Assembly (NCBI GenBank): GCA_037178625.1
Contig: CM074147.1
Span: 124,001-188,000 of the forward strand
Source of the DNA: Skeletonema tropicum
Taxonomy: Eukaryota > Bacillariophyta > Thalassiosirophyceae > Thalassiosirales > Thalassiosiraceae
DNA: 64,000 nt
Reading direction: 5' to 3'
The notes under the pieces are model-generated. The model was not told the DNA's origin and did no database searches. It was given only the letters and a program-made list of their open reading frames with translations. Shown piece by piece: positions 1-9,239 of the stretch; positions within the stretch are counted from its first letter, which is position 1; the number at the start of each line of letters is the position of its first letter. Position numbers and translations under genes: made by a program.

Positions 1-48
1 CAACTCAGCCTACAGTTTGAAGGCGCTTTGATTCGACGCAAACTCACT
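1..48 (+). pseudogene. Fragment of the two-transmembrane (SLATT-like) family
   Basis: The first 48 bases translate as LSLQFEGALIRRKL, matching the segment just before the first membrane helix of the three family members in this window (LQFESQLIQHKLAMEY in the gene at 642). At DNA level the 39 bases from CTACAGTTTGAA match the copy at 8216-9224 at about 34 of 39 positions. After the Leu the similarity stops and the frame reaches a stop near 120. The copy may continue off the left edge, so I cannot tell a truncated gene from a decayed exon. Confidence 0.6.
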
Positions 49-641
49 TATATTCATTCAATAAGGTATAGAAATAGACCACCTGGAGAGAAGACTTGGG
101 CAGGAAAGCCCATGATTGTGTGAGGATGTATTGCTAATTGCTTGGCTTCTCATGTCATTAACTCTTCATGATCATCAGTAACTTGGCCAGAAGATATCAA
201 TTATTGGATGAGTCCTACTTATTATAGTTCCTTTTATCAGTTAGCAAGTAAGTACTTCTGAGAGTAGAAATGTGGAAGATTTGCTGCGTGCCGAGGACAT
301 GTCATTGTGACTTGAACTTGAAGTTAAGTTGTCCATTTGTGACTTTGTGAGTGGTATTTACGGACAGGTACAAAATTTGAATAATTTGAAAAAATCATAA
401 GCCAAAGTTCAAAGCTCGCGTTGCATTTATCATACACTATTTTTTCGTTATTGGACCATTCTCACAGATCAGAGGTGTATGTAACAGTAAGTCAGCTCGC
501 TGCCTCTGCCTCTGTATCATTGCTCTATTTTGGGCTGCTGCCTGCCGAGTCCACTCAAGTTTCACGCTTTCTCCCTTCCTGCTGCCGCCAGCCGCCAGTC
601 CTCCGACGGATATTATTAACCATAACACTAATCATTGCGCC
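49..641. other. Intergenic, no gene seen
   Basis: AT-rich spacer. No convincing reading frame, RNA gene or repeat. The last part should hold the promoter and 5' leader of the gene starting at 642; no core element could be assigned. Confidence 0.5.
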
Positions 642-2828
642 ATGAGCACGTCTCAGTCTCAGAGTAGCATATGCTCCGATGACGATGACGCTTTATCACA
701 CGGTATGGCACATGCGGAGGGCACAACATCACCTGGTCAAAATAATATGGTCAAGTATGTGGAATCCAATGATGATTGGGTGACGCTGATGAAGGAAGAC
801 AAGTTGGTGGTGATTGATTTCACTTCGTCAGGGTGAGTAAGAAAAGATGATTTGAGTAGCCCAGCTACCTTGTGGGGAATGCCTAGTAACATTAAATTTG
901 ACATGAGTTATGAGTTCACTCAACCATTATTTATCATGGTACACAGGTCGGCGTTCTGCTCATTTGTAGCATCCTTTTTCGAAGCCATGCCCAAAGATTA
1001 CCCCAATATAATCTTTGCCATTGTTGATCTCGATAAAAAAGATGAAATTGCAGCACCTTTGGATGTTGACATGAATGCCCTGCCAATATTTCACTTCTAC
1101 AAGAGAGGGGAGAAGTTGAAGGAGTTGGCAGGTAAAGATGCGAGTGTGGATAAATTGACAAAAGATATTGCTGCTCTTGATCTTGGCGAAGCGTCTGAAG
1201 AAGAAATATTATGTGAATATGAAGAAGAATCTGGTTCAGAAGAACTACATTCGGATTCTGTCGAGGATCCTGAATCATACACGAAATCAGCTCTACCTCG
1301 TGAGGTTCCTGAATTGAGGGCTCTACCTCGTCAAAACAAATTCATGAGATGTGCTCTTCCACGTCGTAAAGGCAGCGTTTTTAATGTGACGCAGAAAGCT
1401 AAAGTTGGGAAGAAAAAGAATCATGCCCGTGCTGAAAACAAGAAGAAGTCGATTGGAAAGCACAGTGTGAAGCAGCAGAAAAAAAGCATGGCAGGAGAAT
1501 ACAACCGACTTGACAGAGACGGAGAAGAACTACAAAAACCTGTTGGTTTACCGCACGACGATGACTTCAGTCTATCCTCTTCCGACCAGCTTGAATTCCT
1601 TCCTGTGTTTCAGGAAGGAATTCTCAGGTCTCTCAATGTCGAAGATGAAGATGAGACGGAACAGGGAGAGGCGGAGGCCACTGCACGGGAAAAACAACTT
1701 CATAGCAGCGTCAAGAAGCAGAAAAAAAGCACGGCAGAAGAATACAACCGACTTGACAGAGGTGGAGAAGAATCGGAAACACCCCTGCTTCCACGTCGTG
1801 ACTTCAGTCTATCCTCTTCCAACCAGCTTGAATTCCTTCCTGAAATTTCTCTCAATGTCGAAGATGAAGATGAGACGGAACAGGGAGAGGCGGAGGCGGA
1901 GGCCACTGCACGGGAAAAACAACTTCATAACAGTGTCAAGAAGCAGAAAAATAGCTTGGCAGACGAGTACACTCGACTTAGCCTGCAGTTCGAGAGTCAA
2001 TTGATTCAACACAAACTCGCCATGGAGTACTTCGACTTTCGTTCATACTACTTCGTCTTCTTACCCGTGACTCTCATCGCTACCTCCATCACAATCATCG
2101 GCTTCCTTATTTCAGGAAATACACAGACAGAGGACAATGGCGCTAACGGTGACAATGGAGCAGCTGAAGATTCGGTGGGTGATTTTGAGCCCCTATTGAC
2201 AGGTCATTCGAAGCAGATCTTGTCTCTTGTGGTGGGTATTTTGGGTGCCATTTCAACCTTGTTCAATGCGATTGGCAAGCGTACCAACTATCAGAGTCAA
2301 AGTGATATGCATCGATCAGCAGTGAAGGCACTGGAGAAGATCTGTCTTACTGTAGAGTTTGAGAGGGAATGGTTTGACAGAAAAGTTCTCGACCTTGATA
2401 GTGATATTGAAAATGCTGGTGCTGGCTCAGATAACGTTAAAACGCTTGCCGATTCGTTGGGTGCAGATTTGAAGACTCACCAGGCTAGCTTCAAGGCGAT
2501 GTTGGATGCCTGTTGTGACTCTCCAGTACCCTACGAAGTGGCCCAAGCGTTTACTTTGCTGGAGCAAATATTTTGTCTAGAAGCAATAGAGAACGGTGAT
2601 AGTTTCAATCCTCTTATGTATCATTATCACAAGCTGTGGAAGGAGTACTCTACATATCGGCTGTGGCCTCTGAAAGCACCATCGATCAAAGTCTCCAAAA
2701 AAGTCAAACAATGGAAGAAAGAAAGGGCAAAGTATGGAAACGGCGACGATGATGATGATGAAGAAGAAAGCGTGTGGAGCTGCTTTTGCTGCGGCAAATA
2801 CTGGCAAATTCGTGGTCAGAGCGAATAG
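642..2828 (+). CDS. Thioredoxin-fold / two-transmembrane (SLATT-like) fusion protein
   Basis: Two exons, 642-832 and 947-2828, give 690 residues. The intron starts GTGAGT and ends ACACAG, and splicing restores one thioredoxin domain (about residues 40-145). VVIDF precedes the active-site position and a retained cis-proline strand, NALPIFHF, follows it. The expected WCGPC reads GSAFC, so the first redox Cys is lost (Ser65) and only Cys68 remains; disulfide reductase chemistry is therefore unlikely. A long charged middle follows, with tandem 240- and 225-bp repeats. Next come two hydrophobic helices (about 432-453 and 487-507), the family signature KRTNYQSQSDMHRSAVKAL, and a conserved helix ending MLDACCDSPVP. 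The tail is acidic with a CFCC motif. I infer a SLATT/DUF4231-like membrane protein from the two-helix layout; the function is unknown. The ATG at 642 is the first in frame. Confidence 0.8.
1461..1985 (+). repeat. Intragenic tandem repeat (units of 240 and 225 bp plus a partial unit)
   Basis: Units begin at 1461, 1701 and 1926. Each starts with a His-Ser/Asn-Ser-Val-Lys lysine-rich stretch. The first two then have EYNRLDR, a FSLSSS-QLEFLP block and the acidic NVEDEDETEQGEAEA block. The third runs straight into the segment before membrane helix 1. The unit-length difference keeps the frame, so the repeat expanded within a coding sequence. Confidence 0.85.
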
Positions 2829-2962
2829 CAAATAAATTTGTAAGAGCATGAGGAATAGAAAGGCTCGAGGGAGTTGGAGGGGAAAGAAGGTGAAGGAATG
2901 AATTCAGCAATGAGAGAAAGATACAGACACAGATCTCAACAAGCAACTTAGAGCCGCTTGTT

Positions 2963-3256
2963 ATGTCCTCATCTCCAAGTTCTTTGAATGAATCATCTCC
3001 GGGTGGCTCTAGGGACCAGCAACCGAGCTGGTCTAGTCTAGTAGAAGATAAGTTATTTGATTGTGGAGAGAATGCACAGATGGAAGATCATCATAATAAT
3101 AATAACGTAAAAATTACTCAACTAACTCAACTACTACAATCTGGTGAGCCCTCTCCAGGCGACAGTAGTTATGATAATGAACATTTTTTAGCTCTATGTC
3201 CCAGATCTCGCACTACATCTGCATATCATGTGTTGAGAGAGATTAGTATTCTCTGA
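2963..3256 (+). CDS. Hypothetical protein, 97 aa
   Basis: Short ATG-started frame 135 bp downstream of the fusion gene on the same strand. It is Ser-rich with an Asn run (HHNNNN) and matches nothing I recognise. No membrane segment or signal peptide is visible. It could be a small gene, an exon of a spliced gene, or chance. The only support is a plausible start and a composition like other low-complexity proteins in the window. Confidence 0.3.
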   Translation: MSSSPSSLNESSPGGSRDQQPSWSSLVEDKLFDCGENAQMEDHHNNNNVKITQLTQLLQSGEPSPGDSSYDNEHFLALCPRSRTTSAYHVLREISIL

Positions 3257-3799
3257 GTCTGCGTACTTATCCAATAAATATGTAGAGTAGTTGTCCTTCC
3301 ACGACATGTGGTAATGAAACTCATGGCAATAGGTGAATGGCCGCCAGAATTACCACCTTGATCATTGCTTGCATGCAGACAAGAAACTTCAGGCAGCAAA
3401 GTAATCGTTTAACCTACACACAAACACTTGCTCTCGTGTAGTGCTTGAGATTGAGACTGGAGAGTCATACTTAACTCGACAGTGTGCAATGAACCAAAGC
3501 CGTATCTCTCTGCAATATTAACACTCACATGTGATGGATTGCAACAGCATGTCTCTAGAGATGAATCAATGTGACCCAAAATGACTGCATGTATGACTTG
3601 GACTGCTCTAATTAGATTCAAATCAACAACTTCGAAAGACAGACAATGAGCCCATGTCGTCTCTTTACGTGTCAGCACTGATTGTCTCTGTTATTTGTAT
3701 ACCCCCTATTCTTATCATCTAATTAACTACAATACAAACGAATATTCAACAAGAGACATGCCGTGCTCACGTCCCAATATCATCATCATCATCATTAAT
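3257..3799. other. Intergenic, no gene seen
   Basis: Convergent spacer between a plus-strand and a minus-strand frame. It contains an AT-rich stretch and a short ATC run near 3780. No RNA gene or repeat found. Confidence 0.5.
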
Positions 3800-4352
3800 C
3801 TATGCTGCCTCCTCCCACAACCCCTCACTAAGCTGTCCCATATTGCTCCTGACACCATCACCCTCCTCCGCCATACACTTCAACTCCCACCCCTTCACCC
3901 CCGGCCCCGTAATCTTCTGACAAGTTCCCGCACAACACTCCTCGCCCACACTCGAGCACAAATACGCATCGGCATCACAATAACAATTCTCTTCACATCT
4001 CATGGTCCCATCGGCCATATCCATGGAGCAACGGGAATTCACATCGGCAAAAATGACCGAGGTGATATCGATATCACCGCAGAGGTCATCGGAGTAGTGA
4101 TCGATGCCATGGGTGATGGTGCAGGTGTACGCACCGACACCGGCATTGCCCTCCTCGCAGGCGGTGGGACAGGTGCAGGTGTAGGTGATTTCAGTGCCGT
4201 AAATGTCCGAGAGGGTGAAGGATTGTGCCAGACCGGTGGAGCAGAGTGTGCCTGTGGTGGAGGTGATGGTGCATTGACCTACGGTGGCGGTGGTGGTCGT
4301 GGATGAGGCGGCTTCTTCGAAGGTTTCAAAGCCGCCGAGTTTGTTTTTGTTC

Positions 4353-4385
<33 letters not shown>

Positions 4386-4459
4386 TTGGCCCCGGCGGTG
4401 GCGGTGGAGGCTAGGAGGAGAGAGGTGAATAGAGCAGCACGCATCGTTGCTTTATGCAT
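3800..4459 (-). CDS. Secreted cysteine-rich protein, unknown function
   Basis: 219 residues from the ATG at 4459; the in-frame ATG at 4444 (MRAALF) is an equally good start. The N terminus is a clear signal peptide: a basic start, the core AALFTSLLLAS and an Ala-rich cleavage region. A GN repeat (NGNGNGNGNG) and a lysine cluster follow, then a Thr-rich linker. The body has about 20 cysteines, including CTCPTACEE and CCAGTC near the end, which suggests a disulfide-stabilised extracellular or cell-wall protein. I do not recognise the family. The GN repeat is a hexanucleotide run on the DNA, prone to length change. Confidence 0.7.
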
Positions 4460-6489
4460 AAATAGCTACCGACGGCGTATCGAGGATCGAGGCGGCCTTT
4501 GAGGCGGCCTTTGCCATTGCACGATTACTTCATCTCAAAACTGCCTCAAAAAAGAGCTGCATGACATTTTGGATTCTGAAGCGAGTACCGATTTAAATGT
4601 CGGAATTAGTATGATGTTGCTTGGTGTGACTGCTTTGTGAATAAAATGACCATGCATGCCCATTAGGATTTCAAGTGAACATGTGAGCGAGCTTGCATGC
4701 AGCCTGGCTGGGAACCATGCCTGCTGTATGCTAAGAAGCCTCTCTCTAGAGAGAGAGAGCTCGAGGCTGGAGCGGGCGAGAGGCAATGATTTGACTCTCT
4801 CTGAGAGTAAGTGTAAGGGTAGGAATGTTAGCGAGCATAAGAACTGCGATTCTCTTTTAGACACTTCATAGACACTGCATTTTTGTTGAGATAGACAGTC
4901 TAAAACTCGTCTCATCTTTCATCGAGACGACAACACCGGATTGATATTTTTCATCAATGATAAAAAGGTGTTCTTCCTCCTCCTTCTCTCTGCGTTCAAA
5001 TACCAACTTTACGTTGTGTTTCTTCATCCCGCAACCTAAGTAAGTAGCTTGGAGCTTGCCTTGCGATCGGCGAATGGAGACGTCTATCTCATTTTTTGCG
5101 CCGTTCATCACCTTCCACCACAGTAAGATCCAACTAAAATGTAAAATGGTTGTTGCAAGGAGTGATGTATGTACAAAAGACTACCTATCATCTCCTGCAT
5201 TGTCAAGCTATATGCCATTGTCAAACTATGTAGTCGTTTTTGTATGTAGTGTTAGTTATTTTTATGCTAATTAATATACATGTTTGTACCACCGAGGTTT
5301 GCTTGCTTTGTCTTGCTTGGAGATTTCGACTATTCACGTGTAGATTCTGCAGATGAGTGAATTATTCATACAGTAGAAAGCTTTCGAAGCTGAGTCTCTC
5401 ACTCATTGCATTCAAATGCAGCTGAGGACATGATGTATTGGCAACCGTCGTCCTCGCTGCGAGACAGCTGACAAGATGATGAATTGCAGCATTGCCCCTG
5501 GAAACTTTGACTTTATTTGTGCATGATTTATGTACTGTATTGCAAATTCAGAGTTCGTAAGTCGATTACATAGGCAGTTTGGTTGATCGAAGTAAGTAAT
5601 TGACTATCTGAAGACAATGGGATTCAGACGAGAGGCGAAGATGTAGCACAGAAGATTCCCTTCTTCGTAGCACAGCGGTGGAACAGTAATAGTCATCCTC
5701 GTAGTGAATCCTGAACATACAATGATGCATGACGATAGTATTGAACTCCAGCTGAACTTGCTGCGCACGGCCGCAAGAGAGGTTGTTGATGAAAGGTGTC
5801 AGTTGCTGGTTTCCTCCATCTCTCAAGAGAGAATCGAGTACTTATCCCCAACGCCGCGAAAAGGCCTCTGACATGTCGGGGGTGGGCCATTGATCCCCGA
5901 AGGGAAAAGGTTAGACTTCAGCGGTACCCCCAAGGTACGTGCCTGGGAACTTTGCCCGGTCCTTGCCCAAGGTCGGTTCCGAGCCGATGCCTGCCACCTC
6001 CAGACGCCGCAGTCTCTAGGAGTACCAGCCCGACGCTGGATTGAGAGTTGGGCGAAAGAACATGCCATACAGCCTGGTTACTGCTGAGATCACCATTCCT
6101 CCACAGATAGTGGATTTTATCCTCTCCCGAGTTACGAAGATTTAGCGTCTTTCCGGACGGGAAGTTATGCTCTTCCGAGAGTTACGAAGTTTATGAAGTC
6201 ATTCCGGACGATGGTTGTTGGTTATAGTGTGTGTTGCGAAGATGGAGATGGGTGGAGGTCGAAGGAGGCGAAGGTAAAGATGGAAGGCATATGTCGGAAG
6301 TTGCGAAAGTAGAGAGAAAATACAACAAACAAAGGTGGGTTAGTGAAACTTTCTGAATGACAACTCCCACAACCAACATTTCCCCCGATAGAGCTGATCA
6401 GACTCCACCGGAGGGGGGCGAACGATAAAACAAAACAAAGCATATTATAAACAAAGTGAAACATGAAACACCGAACACGTATTATGAAC
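4460..6489. other. Gene-poor spacer with small repeats
   Basis: No convincing gene. Around 4740-4762 there is a GA/CT-rich palindrome, CTCTCTCTAGAGAGAG. Around 6122-6215 a segment of about 55 bp (CCGAGTTACGAAG ... TTCCGGACG) occurs twice in tandem with small differences. The longest frames here are mutual shadows with no family motif. Confidence 0.45.
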
Positions 6490-6948
6490 TCAGACTGACG
6501 GCACAAAACGCTCCGGCTCTCTCCTGACTCTTGGAGCTTTCACACTCCAATAAGCCCCAAGGTCACTCCTAAGAGATGCTACCTCACGCCGCCTTGATGC
6601 CCTCTTCTTCCTCGTGCGCCTCGCAATCGGTTCAACCGGCTCTTCATGTCCAGCATCATCACCGAATCGTACGCCCTCCTCCTCTTCTACAGGCTGCGGC
6701 GCCTCCTCCTCCACGTGGGGTAGCATCCTTTCCTCTCTCTCTACCTGATTAGTAGATACGACGACCGAAGGCTCCGTCTTGATAAAGAGCTTGGCAGTGC
6801 AGGTGGCACTAAACACTACTCTGCGGATGTTGTTACGACGGTGATCGGCCTTTCGAAGGATCGAAGGGTGGGCCGGTGTCGTGGAAGAGCGGCGCGCTGC
6901 TGCCTGACGGCGGCTGCGTTGTTGAAGCTTTTTCAGGGAGAATACCAT
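6490..6948 (-). CDS. Small basic protein with possible PP1-docking motif
   Basis: 152 residues from the ATG at 6948 (MVFSLKKLQQ); the longer frame upstream has no ATG. The N-terminal third is strongly basic. It holds PSILRK and, 11 residues on, RRVVFSATC, where RVVF fits the RVxF docking pattern for protein phosphatase 1. An acidic middle (VEEEEGVRFGDD) follows, then a second basic patch (RRTRKKRASRRR) that looks like a nuclear localisation signal. No enzyme domain is visible. The gene is divergent from the glutaredoxin-like gene at 7350, so the roughly 400 bp between them may be a shared promoter region. Function is not known. Confidence 0.5.
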   Translation of the reverse strand: MVFSLKKLQQRSRRQAAARRSSTTPAHPSILRKADHRRNNIRRVVFSATCTAKLFIKTEPSVVVSTNQVEREERMLPHVEEEAPQPVEEEEGVRFGDDAGHEEPVEPIARRTRKKRASRRREVASLRSDLGAYWSVKAPRVRREPERFVPSV

Positions 6949-7349
6949 GGTAGTTGTTGTTGCGTAGGGAGATGATAACGAAGACAATGTAGACGATGTA
7001 GTTGTTGAAAGTAGTAGCTGGTTGCTAGATTTATGAGCCTGTTTGTGCTTGCTTCGGTGTGAATGCTGAAGTCAGTCATGCCATCCAGGACTGAACCTGT
7101 TGACAAATTTGCAAGAAAAGAGAGGTATCTCGCTAAATGTACCTGACTGTCCGGTTTTGTCCGTCTTTTTCCTCTTTTTCAGCGTCCATGCTTTTTGCTT
7201 TTTTCGTTCCACCATCATACATCTTGCTCCTATGAAAGATCTCCTCGTTCCTCGTGTCGTGTAGCTCATAAATAGTAGTAAAGGAGCTCGGTGGCGGTAA
7301 TTAGCCTGTAGTTTTAGTAGTGTAGGCGGTAGTTGTGGCAACAGATAGC

Positions 7350-7967
7350 ATGATATTTAGTACCATGGTTAGCAGCACAACTCGCGGCAGCAGACGTGCA
7401 CTGATATCTTCACATCATCACTGTTTACGTAATTTCATTCTACTCAGCGGTGTAACATCAATGATGATGCCTGCAGTAACAAGCGCCTTCACCGCTACAA
7501 ATCATTGCAATCGCCATCAAACAGCAGCATCAATTCATCGGCGAAATGTCCATCTGCCAAAACGAAGTTCAATTCAACTCTCCTCGTCGTCAGATGCGGA
7601 GCAATCAACCAACAGTGTCACCGGACCAATCTACGAAATGATGGATGATAATACGAACAATAAAATACCCAATATCAAACTATTCACCAAAGAAGGATGC
7701 ACTCTATGCGACAAAGTCAAAGATGTCCTGTCGGAAATCCGAAATGATTATCCGCATTCGTTATATGCAGTTGATATTACGGATGATGATAAACGAGTAT
7801 GGTTTGATAAGTACAAATATGATATTCCGGTGTTGCACATGGACGATGTGTATTGGGCGAAGCATAGATTGACTAAGGAGGAGGCGATTCAGGGGATTGA
7901 GGAGGCGATGGGTGGAGAGTTTGAAGAACGAAAGGGCGATCCGGATGCTGGGAGATTGGAACATTAA
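7350..7967 (+). CDS. Glutaredoxin-like (DUF836-type) protein, probably plastid-targeted
   Basis: 205 residues from the ATG at 7350; an in-frame ATG at 7365 is also possible. Residues about 1-45 form a basic start plus hydrophobic stretch ending MMMPAVTSAFTA. The TSAF site with Phe after the cleavage point matches the ASAFAP motif of diatom bipartite plastid presequences. A Ser-rich transit-like stretch follows. The mature domain (about residue 108 on) has a thioredoxin-like start, IKLFTKEGCTLCDKV, with both cysteines of CxxC (117 and 120), a VDITDDD strand and a cis-proline strand YDIPVLHMD. This fits the short glutaredoxin-like DUF836 family, whose substrates are not well known. A plastid redox role is inferred. 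Confidence 0.8.
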   Translation: MIFSTMVSSTTRGSRRALISSHHHCLRNFILLSGVTSMMMPAVTSAFTATNHCNRHQTAASIHRRNVHLPKRSSIQLSSSSDAEQSTNSVTGPIYEMMDDNTNNKIPNIKLFTKEGCTLCDKVKDVLSEIRNDYPHSLYAVDITDDDKRVWFDKYKYDIPVLHMDDVYWAKHRLTKEEAIQGIEEAMGGEFEERKGDPDAGRLEH

Positions 7968-8094
7968 ACGTGTGATCTGCAGCTTTGGGATGTTTGTTTG
8001 AAACAGAGCACGATATGCTCGCAGTAATACTATACAATCTTCCGCTGACGAATTATTCCAAGTATAATTCACAACCTGAAACAAATCCTCATGC

Positions 8095-8214
8095 TTCGTC
8101 TCATCAGCAAGTCTCACGCCATACTCGGAATGATAACATGTAGACACTACTACTAGTATTGAAAATATTAATGCAATTACTTATGTTGCAATCCTTTATC
8201 CAAATCTTATATCT
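8095..8214 (-). pseudogene. Remnant of a cysteine dioxygenase 3' end
   Basis: Read on the minus strand, RYKIWIKDC and CYHSEYGVRL align with RCKIWMKDC and CYYSEYGAKV at the C terminus of the intact cysteine dioxygenase at 12754-13731. The DNA matches as well, for example TTGCAATCCTTTATCCAAA against TTGCAATCCTTCATCCAAA. The remnant starts within a few bases of the stop codon of the two-transmembrane copy at 8216. No catalytic histidines are included and the part between the two blocks is degraded, so it cannot be functional. Confidence 0.7.
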
Positions 8215-8215
8215 T

Positions 8216-9224
8216 TCAGGCTTGATCCTTCAATTCTTTCTTCCACTCGTTGAATTTGTCGGAAACTTTAATAGAAGGCGCTTTCAGAGGCCACAGCCAA
8301 TACGTAGAGTACTCCCTAAACAGCTTCTGACAAAAATAATTAAAATCATGCAATTCGTATTGATCGTATGATAGTTTCCCAAATAGATGACCCAGCAAAT
8401 CCATCGCTTGTTCCATTTCATCGGGTATTGGAGAGTCACAGCAGGCATCCAACATCGCCTTGAAGCTAGCTTGGTAAGTTTTCATATCTACACCCAACGA
8501 GCTTTTTATCGTCATCAGTACCAGGATTTTCAATATCAAGATTACCTCTGTTCCTATCAAAAGCCACTTTCTCGAATGTTAGATTCAATATCATCTTTTC
8601 TAGCGCCTTCACTGCTGATCGATGCATATCGCTTTGACTCTGATAGTTGGTCCGCTTGCCAATGGTATTTAATAAGGCTGAGATGGCACCCAAAAAAAAC
8701 ACCGAAAAAGAAACCAAGTCTTTGGCCCCACCGGTCAACAGGGTTTCAGTTTCAAATTCACCCGCCGAATCTTGAGCTGCCTCATCGTTGTCATCCATTA
8801 CACTTCCTGTAATAAGGAAGACGATGATTGTGATTGCAGTAGCGATGAGAGTCACTGGTAAGAAGATGAAGTAGAAGGCTCGAAAGTCGTAGTATTTCAT
8901 AGCGAGTTTGTGTTGAATCAATGCGCTTTCAAACTGTAGCGTAATTGCAGTGTATTCGAAATGCAAGAATTGTTGCCGATTCATCAAACTCAAACTACTA
9001 TGCAAACTAGAGAAACTCTTTTTCTGCCCCTGCTCAGGTTCGTGTTGATTTGCATCTTTCTTCCTCATATTAATATCTAAAGCACTCTTTTCACCGTATC
9101 GACTCTCTTCGTCATCTCCTGCCGGCACGAGGAGGGAGACAGAGCGTTTTCTCTCGTCATCATCAGAAGCTTTTTCAAAGACAATTGAGGCTGCGGCCTC
9201 CTCCTCTGTCTGTTCCATTTCCAT
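8216..9224 (-). pseudogene. Two-transmembrane (SLATT-like) family copy with a frameshift
   Basis: The frame from the ATG at 9224 gives an acidic and charged N terminus. It then gives LQFESALIQHKLAMKYYDF, a first membrane helix, a short acidic loop, a second helix and the signature KRTNYQSQSDMHRSAVKAL. It loses homology after GTDDDKK. The rest (SSLGVDMKTYQASF through MLDACCDSPIP to KELKDQA) lies one frame over. The switch is at a five-base T run at 8503-8507 (AAAAA on the coding strand); one base fewer would keep the frame. Apart from this the sequence is well conserved, so a sequencing error, a recent pseudogene or slippage are all possible. It lacks the thioredoxin domain of the gene at 642. 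Confidence 0.75.
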
Positions 9225-9239
9225 ATCCGAGTAGTACAC

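Noticed and set aside
3695..4306. 203-codon plus-strand frame opposite the secreted Cys-rich protein.
   Set aside because: The minus strand has the signal peptide and cysteine pattern; the plus frame is its complement.
5796..6087. GC-rich stretch considered as an rRNA or tRNA fragment.
   Set aside because: No cloverleaf, no TTCGA-type T loop with a paired stem, and no conserved rRNA motif that I could place.
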